From the NCBI GenBank assembly GCA_017537515.1, contig JAFYKO010000161.1:1-5401 (forward strand): a stretch of DNA of 5,401 bases. The letters are read 5' to 3'. A model generated the notes under the pieces. The model was given only the letters and a program-made list of their open reading frames with translations, was not told where the DNA came from and did not search any database. This document shows, piece after piece, positions 1-5,401 of this stretch (position 1 is its first letter; every line of letters begins with the position of its first letter). Source of the stretch: Clostridia bacterium (lineage in GTDB: Bacteria; Bacillota; Clostridia; Christensenellales; UBA1242). The position numbers and the translations under genes are program-made.

Positions 1-399
1 CATACTCTCAATATGGGCACAGTTCTTGAATTCACAAAAGAAGAACGCACAATAGTTTACAAAATAACCGTTATGAACTACACATACGACGCTGACCTCG
101 AAGTGAGTTTCACACTCAGCAACCCTGAAATAACACTTCCTGGTTCAACCACAGTTGTTGTTCAAAACTCTGTTAACACTGCAATGTCTGGAGCCAAGGA
201 CGCTCAACAAAACACTATTCCTCTTACGCAACAAGGCAACACCTACTCTTTCCGCTTGGGAGAATTCACTCTACAGCATTATGACGCCTTGACTGCACCG
301 CAAGTTACTTTCTATATAGAATCAACTTGTGTGTATTTCGGAAAATCTTTTAACCAGCATAATGACTTCAATTTCAACCTAACAAAAATTTCAGACTAA
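1..399 (+). CDS. C-terminal part of an unrecognised, probably exported beta-rich protein
   Basis: The reading frame is open from the first base of the window and ends at TAA 397-399, giving 132 visible residues. The Met at position 13 has no purine-rich ribosome site in front of it (CATACTCTCAAT), so I treat it as internal and the gene as 5'-truncated by the window edge. I do not recognise the family. The sequence alternates hydrophobic and polar residues (for example ERTIVYKITVMNY and LEVSFTLSNPEITLPGSTTV), is rich in Asn, Thr and Gln, and has a single Cys and no membrane segment in this part. This resembles the beta-sandwich style of secreted or surface proteins such as TasA/camelysin-like exported proteins, but that is only an impression of style. 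There is no LPXTG motif or charged hydrophobic tail at the C-terminus, so cell-wall sorting is not indicated. It is convergent with rsgA and shares a terminator with it. Confidence 0.7.
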   Translation, partial: HTLNMGTVLEFTKEERTIVYKITVMNYTYDADLEVSFTLSNPEITLPGSTTVVVQNSVNTAMSGAKDAQQNTIPLTQQGNTYSFRLGEFTLQHYDALTAPQVTFYIESTCVYFGKSFNQHNDFNFNLTKISD

Positions 400-401
400 C
401 A

Positions 402-434
402 AAAAAGCATAACCGCAAAATGGTTATGTTTTTT
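402..434. terminator. Bidirectional intrinsic terminator between convergent genes
   Basis: The core stem CATAACC (408-414) pairs perfectly with GGTTATG (422-428) around a 7-nt loop. It is extended by an A-run (402-406) pairing with a T-run (430-434) and a G-U pair at 407/429. The plus strand continues into GTTTTT, and on the minus strand the A-run becomes a six-T tract. It lies 2 nt after the plus-strand stop and 13 nt after the rsgA stop, so it can serve both transcripts. Confidence 0.85.
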
Positions 435-447
435 GTTTTTATGAGAT

Positions 448-1284
448 TTAAGTCAATTTGCTTCTTATTTCCACATAACGTTGATATCTGCCCTCGTCAA
501 TCTTTCCCAATGCAAGGGCTTCTTTAACTCCGCAAACCTCCTCGTTGATATGTGCACAAGATTTGTATTTGCATCTAGGCAAATGCTCCAAAAATTCTGG
601 ATAATAGTAAGGCAATTCGGCTTTGTTAAGTGGCAAATAGCTTTCATCGAGACTTGAAAACCCTGCCGTATCCGCTATGTAAGTGTTTGTTGAAAGTTCA
701 TAAAGTTCTGTATGGCGAGTTGTGTTTTTGCCTCTTTCAATTTTTTCCGAAAGCACGCCTTCTTTTGTCATATCCTTTCCAAATATAGCATTCAAAAGGC
801 CTGACTTGCCCACACCAGATTGGCCGGCAAACGCTGAAGTTTTGTTGAGAAGAAGGTATTTTATTTCATTTATTCCTATCTTTTTATGTGCTGATGTGTC
901 AATAACCTTAAAATACCGCCCGTATGTACGCTGTACATAAGGTAAAATATCATTGTTTTCATCCGTCTTTGAATGGCAAATAATTGGGGTTATGTCATTA
1001 ACCTTGCAAAATAGCAACAATTTATCCAACACCAAAAAATCCGGCTTTGGTGTGTCTGCAATAAGAATAAACAAGTTGTCAAGATTGCAAATTGGCGGGC
1101 GAACCAGCTTGTTTTTTCTTTCATACACAGATTCTATTTGCTTTGTTTCTGGGTTGTAGTCAACAATATCGCCGACATAAATCCCTTTTTCTTTCAAATT
1201 GCCTCTTGCAAAAGCAAGAACGACTTCGCCTTGAACACTCACTCTGAATTTATCACTGAGTTTTTTTATAACTAAACCCTTCAT
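448..1284 (-). CDS. rsgA: RsgA, small ribosomal subunit biogenesis GTPase
   Basis: RsgA (YloQ/YjeQ) is a cytoplasmic, circularly permuted GTPase that binds the 30S subunit late in maturation and releases assembly factors on GTP hydrolysis. The 278 residues show the family order: an N-terminal OB-fold (about 1-62), then the permuted G domain with G4 SKTD (105-108), G5 SA (131-132), the Walker A/G1 motif GQSGVGKS (154-161), G2 threonines in RGKNTTRH (184-191) and G3 DTAGF (205-209). The C-terminal zinc site is Cys238, Cys243, His245, Cys251, the expected C-x4-C-x-H-x5-C spacing. Length is slightly short but normal for Gram-positive members. The ATG at 1284 is preceded by GAGGT (1293-1297) with 8-nt spacing, and the N-terminus (KGLVIKKLSDKFRV) matches the family start. 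It is the last gene of the operon, 50 nt after fmt. G4 has Ser where Asn or Thr is usual; this is probably tolerated. Confidence 0.96.
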   Translation of the reverse strand: MKGLVIKKLSDKFRVSVQGEVVLAFARGNLKEKGIYVGDIVDYNPETKQIESVYERKNKLVRPPICNLDNLFILIADTPKPDFLVLDKLLLFCKVNDITPIICHSKTDENNDILPYVQRTYGRYFKVIDTSAHKKIGINEIKYLLLNKTSAFAGQSGVGKSGLLNAIFGKDMTKEGVLSEKIERGKNTTRHTELYELSTNTYIADTAGFSSLDESYLPLNKAELPYYYPEFLEHLPRCKYKSCAHINEEVCGVKEALALGKIDEGRYQRYVEIRSKLT

Positions 1285-1292
1285 AATTTTCT

Positions 1293-1297
1293 ACCTC
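1293..1297 (-). promoter_or_regulatory. Ribosome binding site of rsgA
   Basis: Reads GAGGT on the minus strand, 8 nt before the ATG at 1284. The 50-nt fmt-rsgA gap contains this site but no clear hairpin or promoter, so rsgA is most simply read through from fmt. Confidence 0.7.
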
Positions 1298-1334
1298 GCT
1301 TTTTAATATTTTTTTAGGCTATGTCTATGGGGCT

Positions 1335-2273
1335 TTACCCTCCACAGACCATACCTATCGGGATTTTCAGCCCGTTTAAAAGGTTTTTGGCAGTCATAAC
1401 TTTACCATTTGGGGCTTGCAAATCAACACATTCCACAAACCCGTCGGAGGCTTTTATTACAAGCCCCGTTTTTCCGCTTGCCATTACAACTTCACCATTT
1501 TTGAAATCGTCAAGATTTAAGTCAAGTTCTTTGAGTCTTGCAGAATAAACCTTCAACCTCAGTTCCCCTACAACAAGATATGCGACTGGGTTTGGGTTGT
1601 ATGCACGAATTTTATTGACAATATTTTTTGCAGTATCTGAAAAATCAAGTCTTGCGTTTTCTTTTGTTAAGACACTCGTAAATGTCGCTTTTGAATGTTC
1701 TTGCGGAACAAAAACCGCCTTGCCGTTCTCAATCAAATCAAGGGCCTCAACAAGGGCTTCACCGCCTACGCTTGCCATTTTTTCAAACAATGTTTTTGAG
1801 GTGTCGTTTTCAGATATATTCACAACCTTTTGCAATAACACATCCCCGGAGTCAACTTCTTTCGCCATTTTCATAACCGTAACTCCCGTTTGTTTTTCAC
1901 CTCTCAAAATAGCTGTTTGGATAGGGCTTGGGCCTCTATAAAGCGGAAGCAAAGAGCCGTGTAAATTTATTGGTAGGGCAAGTGATAGAATTTTTTCGCT
2001 TAAAATAACACCAAACGCAACAAGAACAAGGACATCTGGTTTTAGAGTCTCTATTAATTTTTCGCCGTCCTGTTTGAAATTTTCGAATTGAAAAACTTCA
2101 AGGCCTACGCTTTTGGCATAAGTCTTAACCGGTGTTTCTACAAGTTTTTTCCCTCGGCCTGCCGGCTTGTCCATTTTTGTAACTACACCCAAAATCTCAT
2201 ATTTGTTTGAATTAACAATACACTCCAAGCAAGTTTTTGCTATTTCCGGAGTTCCTAAAAACAAAATTCTCAT
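1335..2273 (-). CDS. fmt: Methionyl-tRNA formyltransferase
   Basis: Fmt transfers a formyl group from 10-formyltetrahydrofolate to Met-tRNAfMet, producing the bacterial initiator tRNA in the cytoplasm. The 312-residue length is standard. The N-terminal formyltransferase Rossmann fold starts with RILFLGTPEIA (2-12). The loop DKPAGRGKKL (35-44) matches the family's substrate-binding loop. The catalytic block NLHGSLLPLYRG (103-114) supplies Asn103 and His105, and Asp141 in VDSGD (140-144) completes the triad at the same spacing as Asn106/His108/Asp144 of the E. coli enzyme. The C-terminal tRNA-binding beta-barrel (about 205-312) includes the typical DLQAPNGKVMTAKNLLNG region. The start overlaps the def stop as ATGA, and its ribosome site lies inside the last def codons, so translation is probably coupled to def. 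The two enzymes act at opposite ends of the N-formylmethionine cycle. Confidence 0.97.
   Translation of the reverse strand: MRILFLGTPEIAKTCLECIVNSNKYEILGVVTKMDKPAGRGKKLVETPVKTYAKSVGLEVFQFENFKQDGEKLIETLKPDVLVLVAFGVILSEKILSLALPINLHGSLLPLYRGPSPIQTAILRGEKQTGVTVMKMAKEVDSGDVLLQKVVNISENDTSKTLFEKMASVGGEALVEALDLIENGKAVFVPQEHSKATFTSVLTKENARLDFSDTAKNIVNKIRAYNPNPVAYLVVGELRLKVYSARLKELDLNLDDFKNGEVVMASGKTGLVIKASDGFVECVDLQAPNGKVMTAKNLLNGLKIPIGMVCGG
2270..2273 (-). other. ATGA start/stop overlap coupling def and fmt
   Basis: The def stop TGA (2272-2270) and the fmt ATG (2273-2271) share bases as ATGA. The fmt ribosome site AAGGA (2279-2283) is embedded in the def codons for its terminal Lys-Gly-Lys-Lys, 5 nt before the fmt start. 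This layout favours reinitiation by ribosomes finishing def and should keep the two products in a fixed ratio. Confidence 0.9.
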
Positions 2274-2728
2274 TTTTTTCCTTTTGGTTTTTTTATAATC
2301 TTATCAATATACAAAATTCCATCCAGATGGTCAAGTTCGTGGCAAACACATCTTGCAAAGTTGCCTTCTCCCGTAATTGTCATATCATAGCCAAATATAT
2401 CTTGAAATTTCACCGTAACTTCTTCGGGTCTTACAACAACCCCTCTTCTGTTTGGGACTGACAAGCAAGCCTCTTCGTCCTCAACTTCGCCACGCATACT
2501 GACAATTTCAGGGTTTATCATTTCAAAAAACGCCCCGTTAACTTCCATAACAACAATTCTTTTAAGGACTCCAACTTGCACTCCCGCAAGGCCCATACCT
2601 CTGTTTTTATACATACTTTCGGCCATATCGACAAGAATGCACCAAAGGTTTTCATCAAAATTTTTTACGACCTTAGATTTTTTTCTAAGAAGTTCGTCGC
2701 CTTCCTTAACTATTTCTCTTATTGCCAT
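2270..2728 (-). CDS. def: Peptide deformylase
   Basis: Def is the metallo-hydrolase that removes the N-formyl group from nascent polypeptides at the ribosome exit. At 152 residues it is a typical compact bacterial enzyme. All three family motifs are present in order: motif 1 GMGLAGVQVG (44-53, with Gln51), motif 2 EACLSVP (86-92, metal ligand Cys88) and motif 3 HELDH (130-134, ligands His130 and His134, catalytic Glu131). Motif 2 has Ala where EGCLS is the usual form, and motif 1 has GLAG rather than GLAA; both are mild changes next to intact catalytic residues. A short Lys-rich tail (IIKKPKGKK) follows motif 3. The start at 2728 is set by a strong AAAGGAG site 6 nt upstream. It starts 13 nt after the priA stop and overlaps fmt. 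Confidence 0.97.
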   Translation of the reverse strand: MAIREIVKEGDELLRKKSKVVKNFDENLWCILVDMAESMYKNRGMGLAGVQVGVLKRIVVMEVNGAFFEMINPEIVSMRGEVEDEEACLSVPNRRGVVVRPEEVTVKFQDIFGYDMTITGEGNFARCVCHELDHLDGILYIDKIIKKPKGKK

Positions 2729-2734
2729 AATTTT

Positions 2735-2741
2735 CTCCTTT
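2735..2741 (-). promoter_or_regulatory. Strong ribosome binding site of def
   Basis: The minus strand reads AAAGGAG immediately after the priA stop codon (TAA 2744-2742), 6 nt before the def ATG. The priA-def gap is almost wholly occupied by this site, so there is no room for a separate promoter there. Confidence 0.85.
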
Positions 2742-4943
2742 TTAACTTAAACTACTTGGGTTTATTTCCGTAATTATGCTGGGTTTTCGGTCTTTAAAGC
2801 CATTGACAACCGCATAAATTTCTTTAATTATATCACATTCCTTGCCTTTTGTAAACCTCATAACGATTTGATACCTAAATTTATTTTTAATCCTCGTATG
2901 TGGGCTTTTGTTTGCACCAAGATAAATAAAGCTTTCAAAATACTTGCCCCGCACTTCCTTTATGCCAGCCATAACCTCCCGAGTCAAGTCTACAACCAAA
3001 TTTTCTTTTTCGTGGGTTATAAGAATTCTTACAATAGTTGAAAACGGTGGAAAGTCTGTTGTTTCTCGAATGTTTATTTCCCTATTGAAAAAGCTTTTAT
3101 AGTCGTAATTCGCCGCAAATCTATAAACATAATGTTTTGGTGCATAGGATTGTAAGATAGTTTTGCCAAGGCCACTATGCCTACCCGCTCTGCCACTAAC
3201 CTGCGTTATGAGTTGGAAGGTCTTTTCAGTCGCCCGATAATCCGATTGATACAAACTCTGGTCGGCGTCCACTATCCCAACAAGTTCTACGTTTTTGAAG
3301 TCGTGGCCCTTTGCAATCATTTGCGTGCCGACCAAAATCGCCGGCGAAACAGCGGTAAACTCTTCTAGTATTTTCTGATGACCGTTTTTACCCGAAACAG
3401 TATCATTATCCATTCTAAAAACTGGGATATCCGGAAAAATCTCTTTTATTTCCGCCACAATTTTTTGCGTGCCTATCGCCCCTTGGCGAATGTGCTTCGA
3501 CCCGCATTTTGGACATTGCGTCAACACCCTATAATTCTTCCCACAAAAATGGCATTTGAGTTTTTCATCCTCTTTGTGGTAAACAAGCGGTGCATCGCAA
3601 TCCGTACAACGGGGAATATACCCACACATCGCACAACGCAAGAAAGAAGTGTAACCCCGTCTGTTTAGGAATAATATCGCTTGTTTTTTCGCCCTAAAGC
3701 AATCATCAAGTTCGGATAAAAGGGCTCTGGAGAACATTCCACCATTCCCCGCACGAATCTCAGAAAGCATATCCACAATTTGTACTTTCGGCATATCAAA
3801 ATTGCTTGCCCTGTGCGGTAATTCCAAAAGTTCATATTCCCCCGTCTCGGTTTTCGCAAACGTCTCAATGCTCGGCGTTGCACTTCCAAGAACAAGCGGG
3901 CAATTATTAAAATTCTTCCTAAACTCCGCAACCTCGATTGTTTTATACCTCGGACTCGTTTCGCTGTTGTAAGACCCTTCGTGCTCCTCGTCAATAACTA
4001 TTATACCCACGTTTTCAAGTGGTGCAAAAATCGCCGACCTTGCTCCTACAACAACCTTCGCTTCGCCGTCCAAAATTCTATGCCACTCATCAAACTTTTC
4101 GCCTTGCGAAAGACCGCTATGAAGCACAGCAACTGTTTCTCCGAATCGGTTTTTGAGATTTCCAAGCATTTGTGGTGTAAGCGAAATTTCAGGCACAAGC
4201 AGTATGGCAGTTTTTCCGTTTTCAAGTGCTTTTTCAATAAGTGTCAAATACACCTCTGTCTTCCCACTGCCCGTAACCCCAAACAGCACATAGGTTTTAG
4301 GCAAGAATGTACCTATCGTATCCACCGCACGTTTTTGCTCTGGGTTTAAAACAACGGACTTTTTTTCTATCTTCATTGCGTCTGGACGTCTGTCCACGTT
4401 AATTTCCTTGACAAGCAACAACCCATCTTTTTTGAACTTATCAACAACGCTTGTGCCAAAATTATTCCGCAGTTCAGTCTGCAAATTTAAGGGGTTTTCT
4501 TTCAAGAAATCCAAAAGTGTTTTTTGCTTTTCCGTCAAACGTTTTAAAGTTTTTTCATAGTCCTCAATCAAAAGGTTTGGATTTAATGCAAGATAAGTCA
4601 AGGATTTTGGTTTTACCTTACCACTGCGAACCTCCGCAGAGATAAAAAGCCGGAGTGCCTCAACCTTTTTTATGTTGTATTTTTCAACCATAAAATCGCA
4701 TAAAGCCAGCATTTCTTCTGAGATTTCCGGCTTGTTTGATTTGGTTTTCAAAATAGATTTGAGCTTCCCCAAAGGCAAAGAAGATTTTTCTTTAAGCTTC
4801 AACACAAACCCATCAATGACACGATTCCCAAACGGAACAACCACCCGCACGCCAACCGAGATATCAAAACCAGGCGGAACAGCATACTCAAACACTCTGT
4901 CCACCTGACTTACAGCAACATCAACAATAACTTCCGCAATCAT
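2742..4943 (-). CDS. priA: Primosomal protein N', replication restart helicase PriA
   Basis: PriA recognises abandoned replication forks and D-loops, remodels them as a 3'-5' superfamily 2 helicase, and starts reloading of the replicative helicase. The 733 residues are full length for the family. The N-terminal 3' DNA-binding domain starts with AEVIVDVAVSQVDRVFEYAVP (positions 3-23), a hallmark that fixes the start. The helicase core shows Walker A GVTGSGKT (222-229), DEEH (318-321), GSATPS (353-358), GTQMIAKGHDF (539-549) and QVSGRAGR (581-588). Eight cysteines (437, 440, 446, 449, 464, 467, 477, 480) form the two zinc sites of the Cys-rich insert. The C-terminal domain runs from about 625 to 733. 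It is the first gene of the operon. No Shine-Dalgarno site is visible before its ATG; see the promoter entry. Confidence 0.97.
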   Translation of the reverse strand: MIAEVIVDVAVSQVDRVFEYAVPPGFDISVGVRVVVPFGNRVIDGFVLKLKEKSSLPLGKLKSILKTKSNKPEISEEMLALCDFMVEKYNIKKVEALRLFISAEVRSGKVKPKSLTYLALNPNLLIEDYEKTLKRLTEKQKTLLDFLKENPLNLQTELRNNFGTSVVDKFKKDGLLLVKEINVDRRPDAMKIEKKSVVLNPEQKRAVDTIGTFLPKTYVLFGVTGSGKTEVYLTLIEKALENGKTAILLVPEISLTPQMLGNLKNRFGETVAVLHSGLSQGEKFDEWHRILDGEAKVVVGARSAIFAPLENVGIIVIDEEHEGSYNSETSPRYKTIEVAEFRKNFNNCPLVLGSATPSIETFAKTETGEYELLELPHRASNFDMPKVQIVDMLSEIRAGNGGMFSRALLSELDDCFRAKKQAILFLNRRGYTSFLRCAMCGYIPRCTDCDAPLVYHKEDEKLKCHFCGKNYRVLTQCPKCGSKHIRQGAIGTQKIVAEIKEIFPDIPVFRMDNDTVSGKNGHQKILEEFTAVSPAILVGTQMIAKGHDFKNVELVGIVDADQSLYQSDYRATEKTFQLITQVSGRAGRHSGLGKTILQSYAPKHYVYRFAANYDYKSFFNREINIRETTDFPPFSTIVRILITHEKENLVVDLTREVMAGIKEVRGKYFESFIYLGANKSPHTRIKNKFRYQIVMRFTKGKECDIIKEIYAVVNGFKDRKPSIITEINPSSLS

Positions 4944-4950
4944 TACTCAC

Positions 4951-4979
4951 ATTTTAACAAATTTCTTTGAAATAGTCAA
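4951..4979 (-). promoter_or_regulatory. Extended -10 housekeeping promoter of the priA-def-fmt-rsgA operon
   Basis: On the minus strand the -35 element is TTGACT (4979-4974), followed by exactly 17 nt and a -10 element TAAAAT (4956-4951). TG one base before the -10 (4959-4958) makes it an extended -10. This is near the sigma-70/sigma-A consensus. Only 7 nt (GTGAGTA) separate the -10 from the priA ATG, so a start site at normal distance falls at about 4944 or 4943, at or one base before the A of the start codon. A leaderless or nearly leaderless priA message is therefore predicted. Confidence 0.8.
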
Positions 4980-5013
4980 GTTTGTTGCGTTGATTGGGTT
5001 GTTTTATGTGCAT

Positions 5014-5054
5014 TAACAAAAAAAGCGAACATCAAAAATTCGCTTTGTTTGTTA
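5014..5054 (-). terminator. Intrinsic terminator downstream of the BspA-like gene
   Basis: A 16-bp stem (5014-5029 with 5039-5054, one A/G mismatch at 5021/5047) has a GC-containing core GCGAA/TTCGC and a 9-nt loop. On the minus strand the core is followed by seven T residues (5024-5018), the better orientation for termination. It ends 34 nt before the priA -35 element and so insulates the operon from the surface-protein gene upstream. The opposite strand also has a T-rich flank but no visible gene to terminate. Confidence 0.85.
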
Positions 5055-5155
5055 TATTGCTATGCCTAGAATTCATTATAAGTCAAATTGGTGCACCAAG
5101 ACAATAAAACATACCAACCATACCTGTTACTATGAAGGTTCTGGGGCATAGCTAG
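5055..5155 (-). pseudogene. Probable decayed BspA-like repeat remnant, non-coding
   Basis: Between the terminator and the repeat pair there is no convincing open frame. On the minus strand a short stretch translates as GMFYCLGAPI followed by a stop, resembling the live motif NMFYGCTKLPNF in the neighbouring gene. At DNA level ATAAAACATA occurs at 5104-5113 and again at 5306-5315 inside that motif's coding sequence, and AGT-CAAA-TTGG/TGCA-like sequence precedes it in both places. This suggests a broken copy of a BspA-type repeat. The match is short and by eye, so it is tentative. Confidence 0.4.
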
Positions 5156-5266
5156 TCAAATACCCACCACTTAAGCCACTCGTCGTCTTTATTCTTATCC
5201 AGATTCCGGGTAATATCCCCTCAAATACCCGCCACCGTCACTGTTAGTATGTGCGTTTGTCTTATC
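5156..5266 (-). repeat. Imperfect tandem copy of the BspA-like 3' end
   Basis: TCAAATACCCACCAC at 5156-5170 recurs as TCAAATACCCGCCAC at 5221-5235 (14 of 15 bases, 65 nt apart). CTTATC at 5194-5199 recurs at 5261-5266 (67 nt apart). In the gene's sense these encode DK...GGYL in the translated copy and, out of frame, a similar SGGYLTSYAPEPS in the downstream copy. The 2-nt difference in spacing means the second copy is not in frame with itself across its length. It sits mostly after the stop of the visible gene. Confidence 0.55.
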
Positions 5267-5401
5267 TACCACTGAAGAAGTAAAGTTTGGAAGCTTTGTG
5301 CAACCATAAAACATATTGGTTGAATTTGTTACAGCATCCGTCGACCAAGCACCACTTCCAACAACCACAAGAATGCGTTCCAAATTACTGCAATTATAAA
5401 A
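5195..5401 (-). CDS. C-terminal fragment of a BspA-like leucine-rich-repeat surface protein
   Basis: The frame is open to the right edge of the window and ends at TAA 5197-5195, giving 68 visible residues starting FYNCSNLERI. The pattern of FYNCSNLERI, VGSGAW, VTNSTNMFYGCTKLPNF and DKTNAH...GGGYL is characteristic of the last repeat of BspA-family (DUF285/LRR_5-like) proteins of gut Bacillota and of Bacteroides/Treponema relatives, which are usually secreted and surface-bound and mediate adhesion. The repeat core is the Cys-containing MFxGCxxL motif. The signal peptide and earlier repeats lie outside the window, so localisation is inferred. A TTG at 5383 could be read as a start, but it codes the Leu of the conserved SNLERI segment and is not one. 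The end YLRGYYPESG may be natural or the result of a frameshift; see findings. Its terminator lies at 5014-5054. Confidence 0.7.
   Translation of the reverse strand, partial: FYNCSNLERILVVVGSGAWSTDAVTNSTNMFYGCTKLPNFTSSVVDKTNAHTNSDGGGYLRGYYPESG

Noticed and set aside
465..647. A 60-residue open frame inside rsgA on the same strand
   Set aside because: It is a shifted-frame reading of the rsgA zinc region, without its own ribosome site, and rsgA is fully supported by its motifs.
1285..1334. A separate promoter or terminator between fmt and rsgA
   Set aside because: The 50-nt gap is AT-rich and holds the rsgA ribosome site, but I find no -35/-10 pair with proper spacing and no stable stem.
1597..1941. 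A 114-residue plus-strand open frame opposite fmt
   Set aside because: It is antisense to conserved fmt catalytic codons, has no family-like sequence and no ribosome site; a shadow of fmt.
3665..3994. A 109-residue minus-strand frame within priA
   Set aside because: Out-of-frame reading of the helicase core. Its Arg-rich composition comes from shifted codons, and the PriA frame carries all the motifs.
3981..4349. A 122-residue plus-strand open frame opposite priA
   Set aside because: Antisense to the Walker A and DEEH region of PriA, with no start signal or recognisable domain.
4948..4950. GTG just upstream of priA as an alternative start
   Set aside because: It lies 7 nt before the ATG and so is out of frame. 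The PriA N-terminus matches the family from the ATG.
4946..4950. GTGAG before the priA ATG as a Shine-Dalgarno site
   Set aside because: Its spacing of 2 nt to the start codon is too short, the match is weak, and it lies upstream of the predicted transcription start.
5025..5043. GCGAAC...TTCGC as a LexA-type SOS box
   Set aside because: It lacks the Gram-positive CGAAC-N4-GTTCG form and is fully explained as the stem of the terminator hairpin.

Overview
The window looks like the chromosome of an AT-rich, low-GC Gram-positive bacterium (Bacillota, probably a gut-type Clostridia lineage). Three things point there: the clustering of priA, def, fmt and rsgA in one orientation, purine-rich Shine-Dalgarno sites, and a BspA-type leucine-rich-repeat surface protein next door. 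The lineage call is an inference from gene order and protein style, not from a database match.

Layout, left to right. (1) Positions 1-399, plus strand: the C-terminal part of a protein whose start lies outside the window. It is beta-rich and Asn/Thr/Gln-rich, probably exported, and not recognised. (2) Positions 402-434: a hairpin with A- and T-tracts on both sides that can terminate both convergent units. (3) Positions 448-4943, minus strand: a four-gene housekeeping operon read right to left as priA - def - fmt - rsgA. PriA restarts stalled replication forks. Fmt formylates initiator Met-tRNA and Def removes the formyl group from finished proteins, so this pair forms a closed cycle. RsgA is a GTPase that checks late 30S ribosome assembly. 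The def-fmt junction is an ATGA overlap, and the priA-def gap holds only a Shine-Dalgarno and spacer. (4) Positions 4951-4979: a near-consensus extended -10 promoter for the operon, placed so close to the priA ATG that the transcript is predicted to be leaderless or nearly so. (5) Positions 5014-5054: a long hairpin that separates the operon from what lies upstream. (6) Positions 5055-5401, minus strand: the 3' end of a BspA-like (DUF285-type) surface protein gene, followed by sequence that looks like decayed or shuffled copies of the same gene's 3' end.

The operon is conventional. The least explained parts are the untranslated, repeat-bearing tail behind the BspA-like gene and the apparent lack of a leader on the priA transcript. 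I see no CRISPR array, RNA gene, transposase or new defence system.
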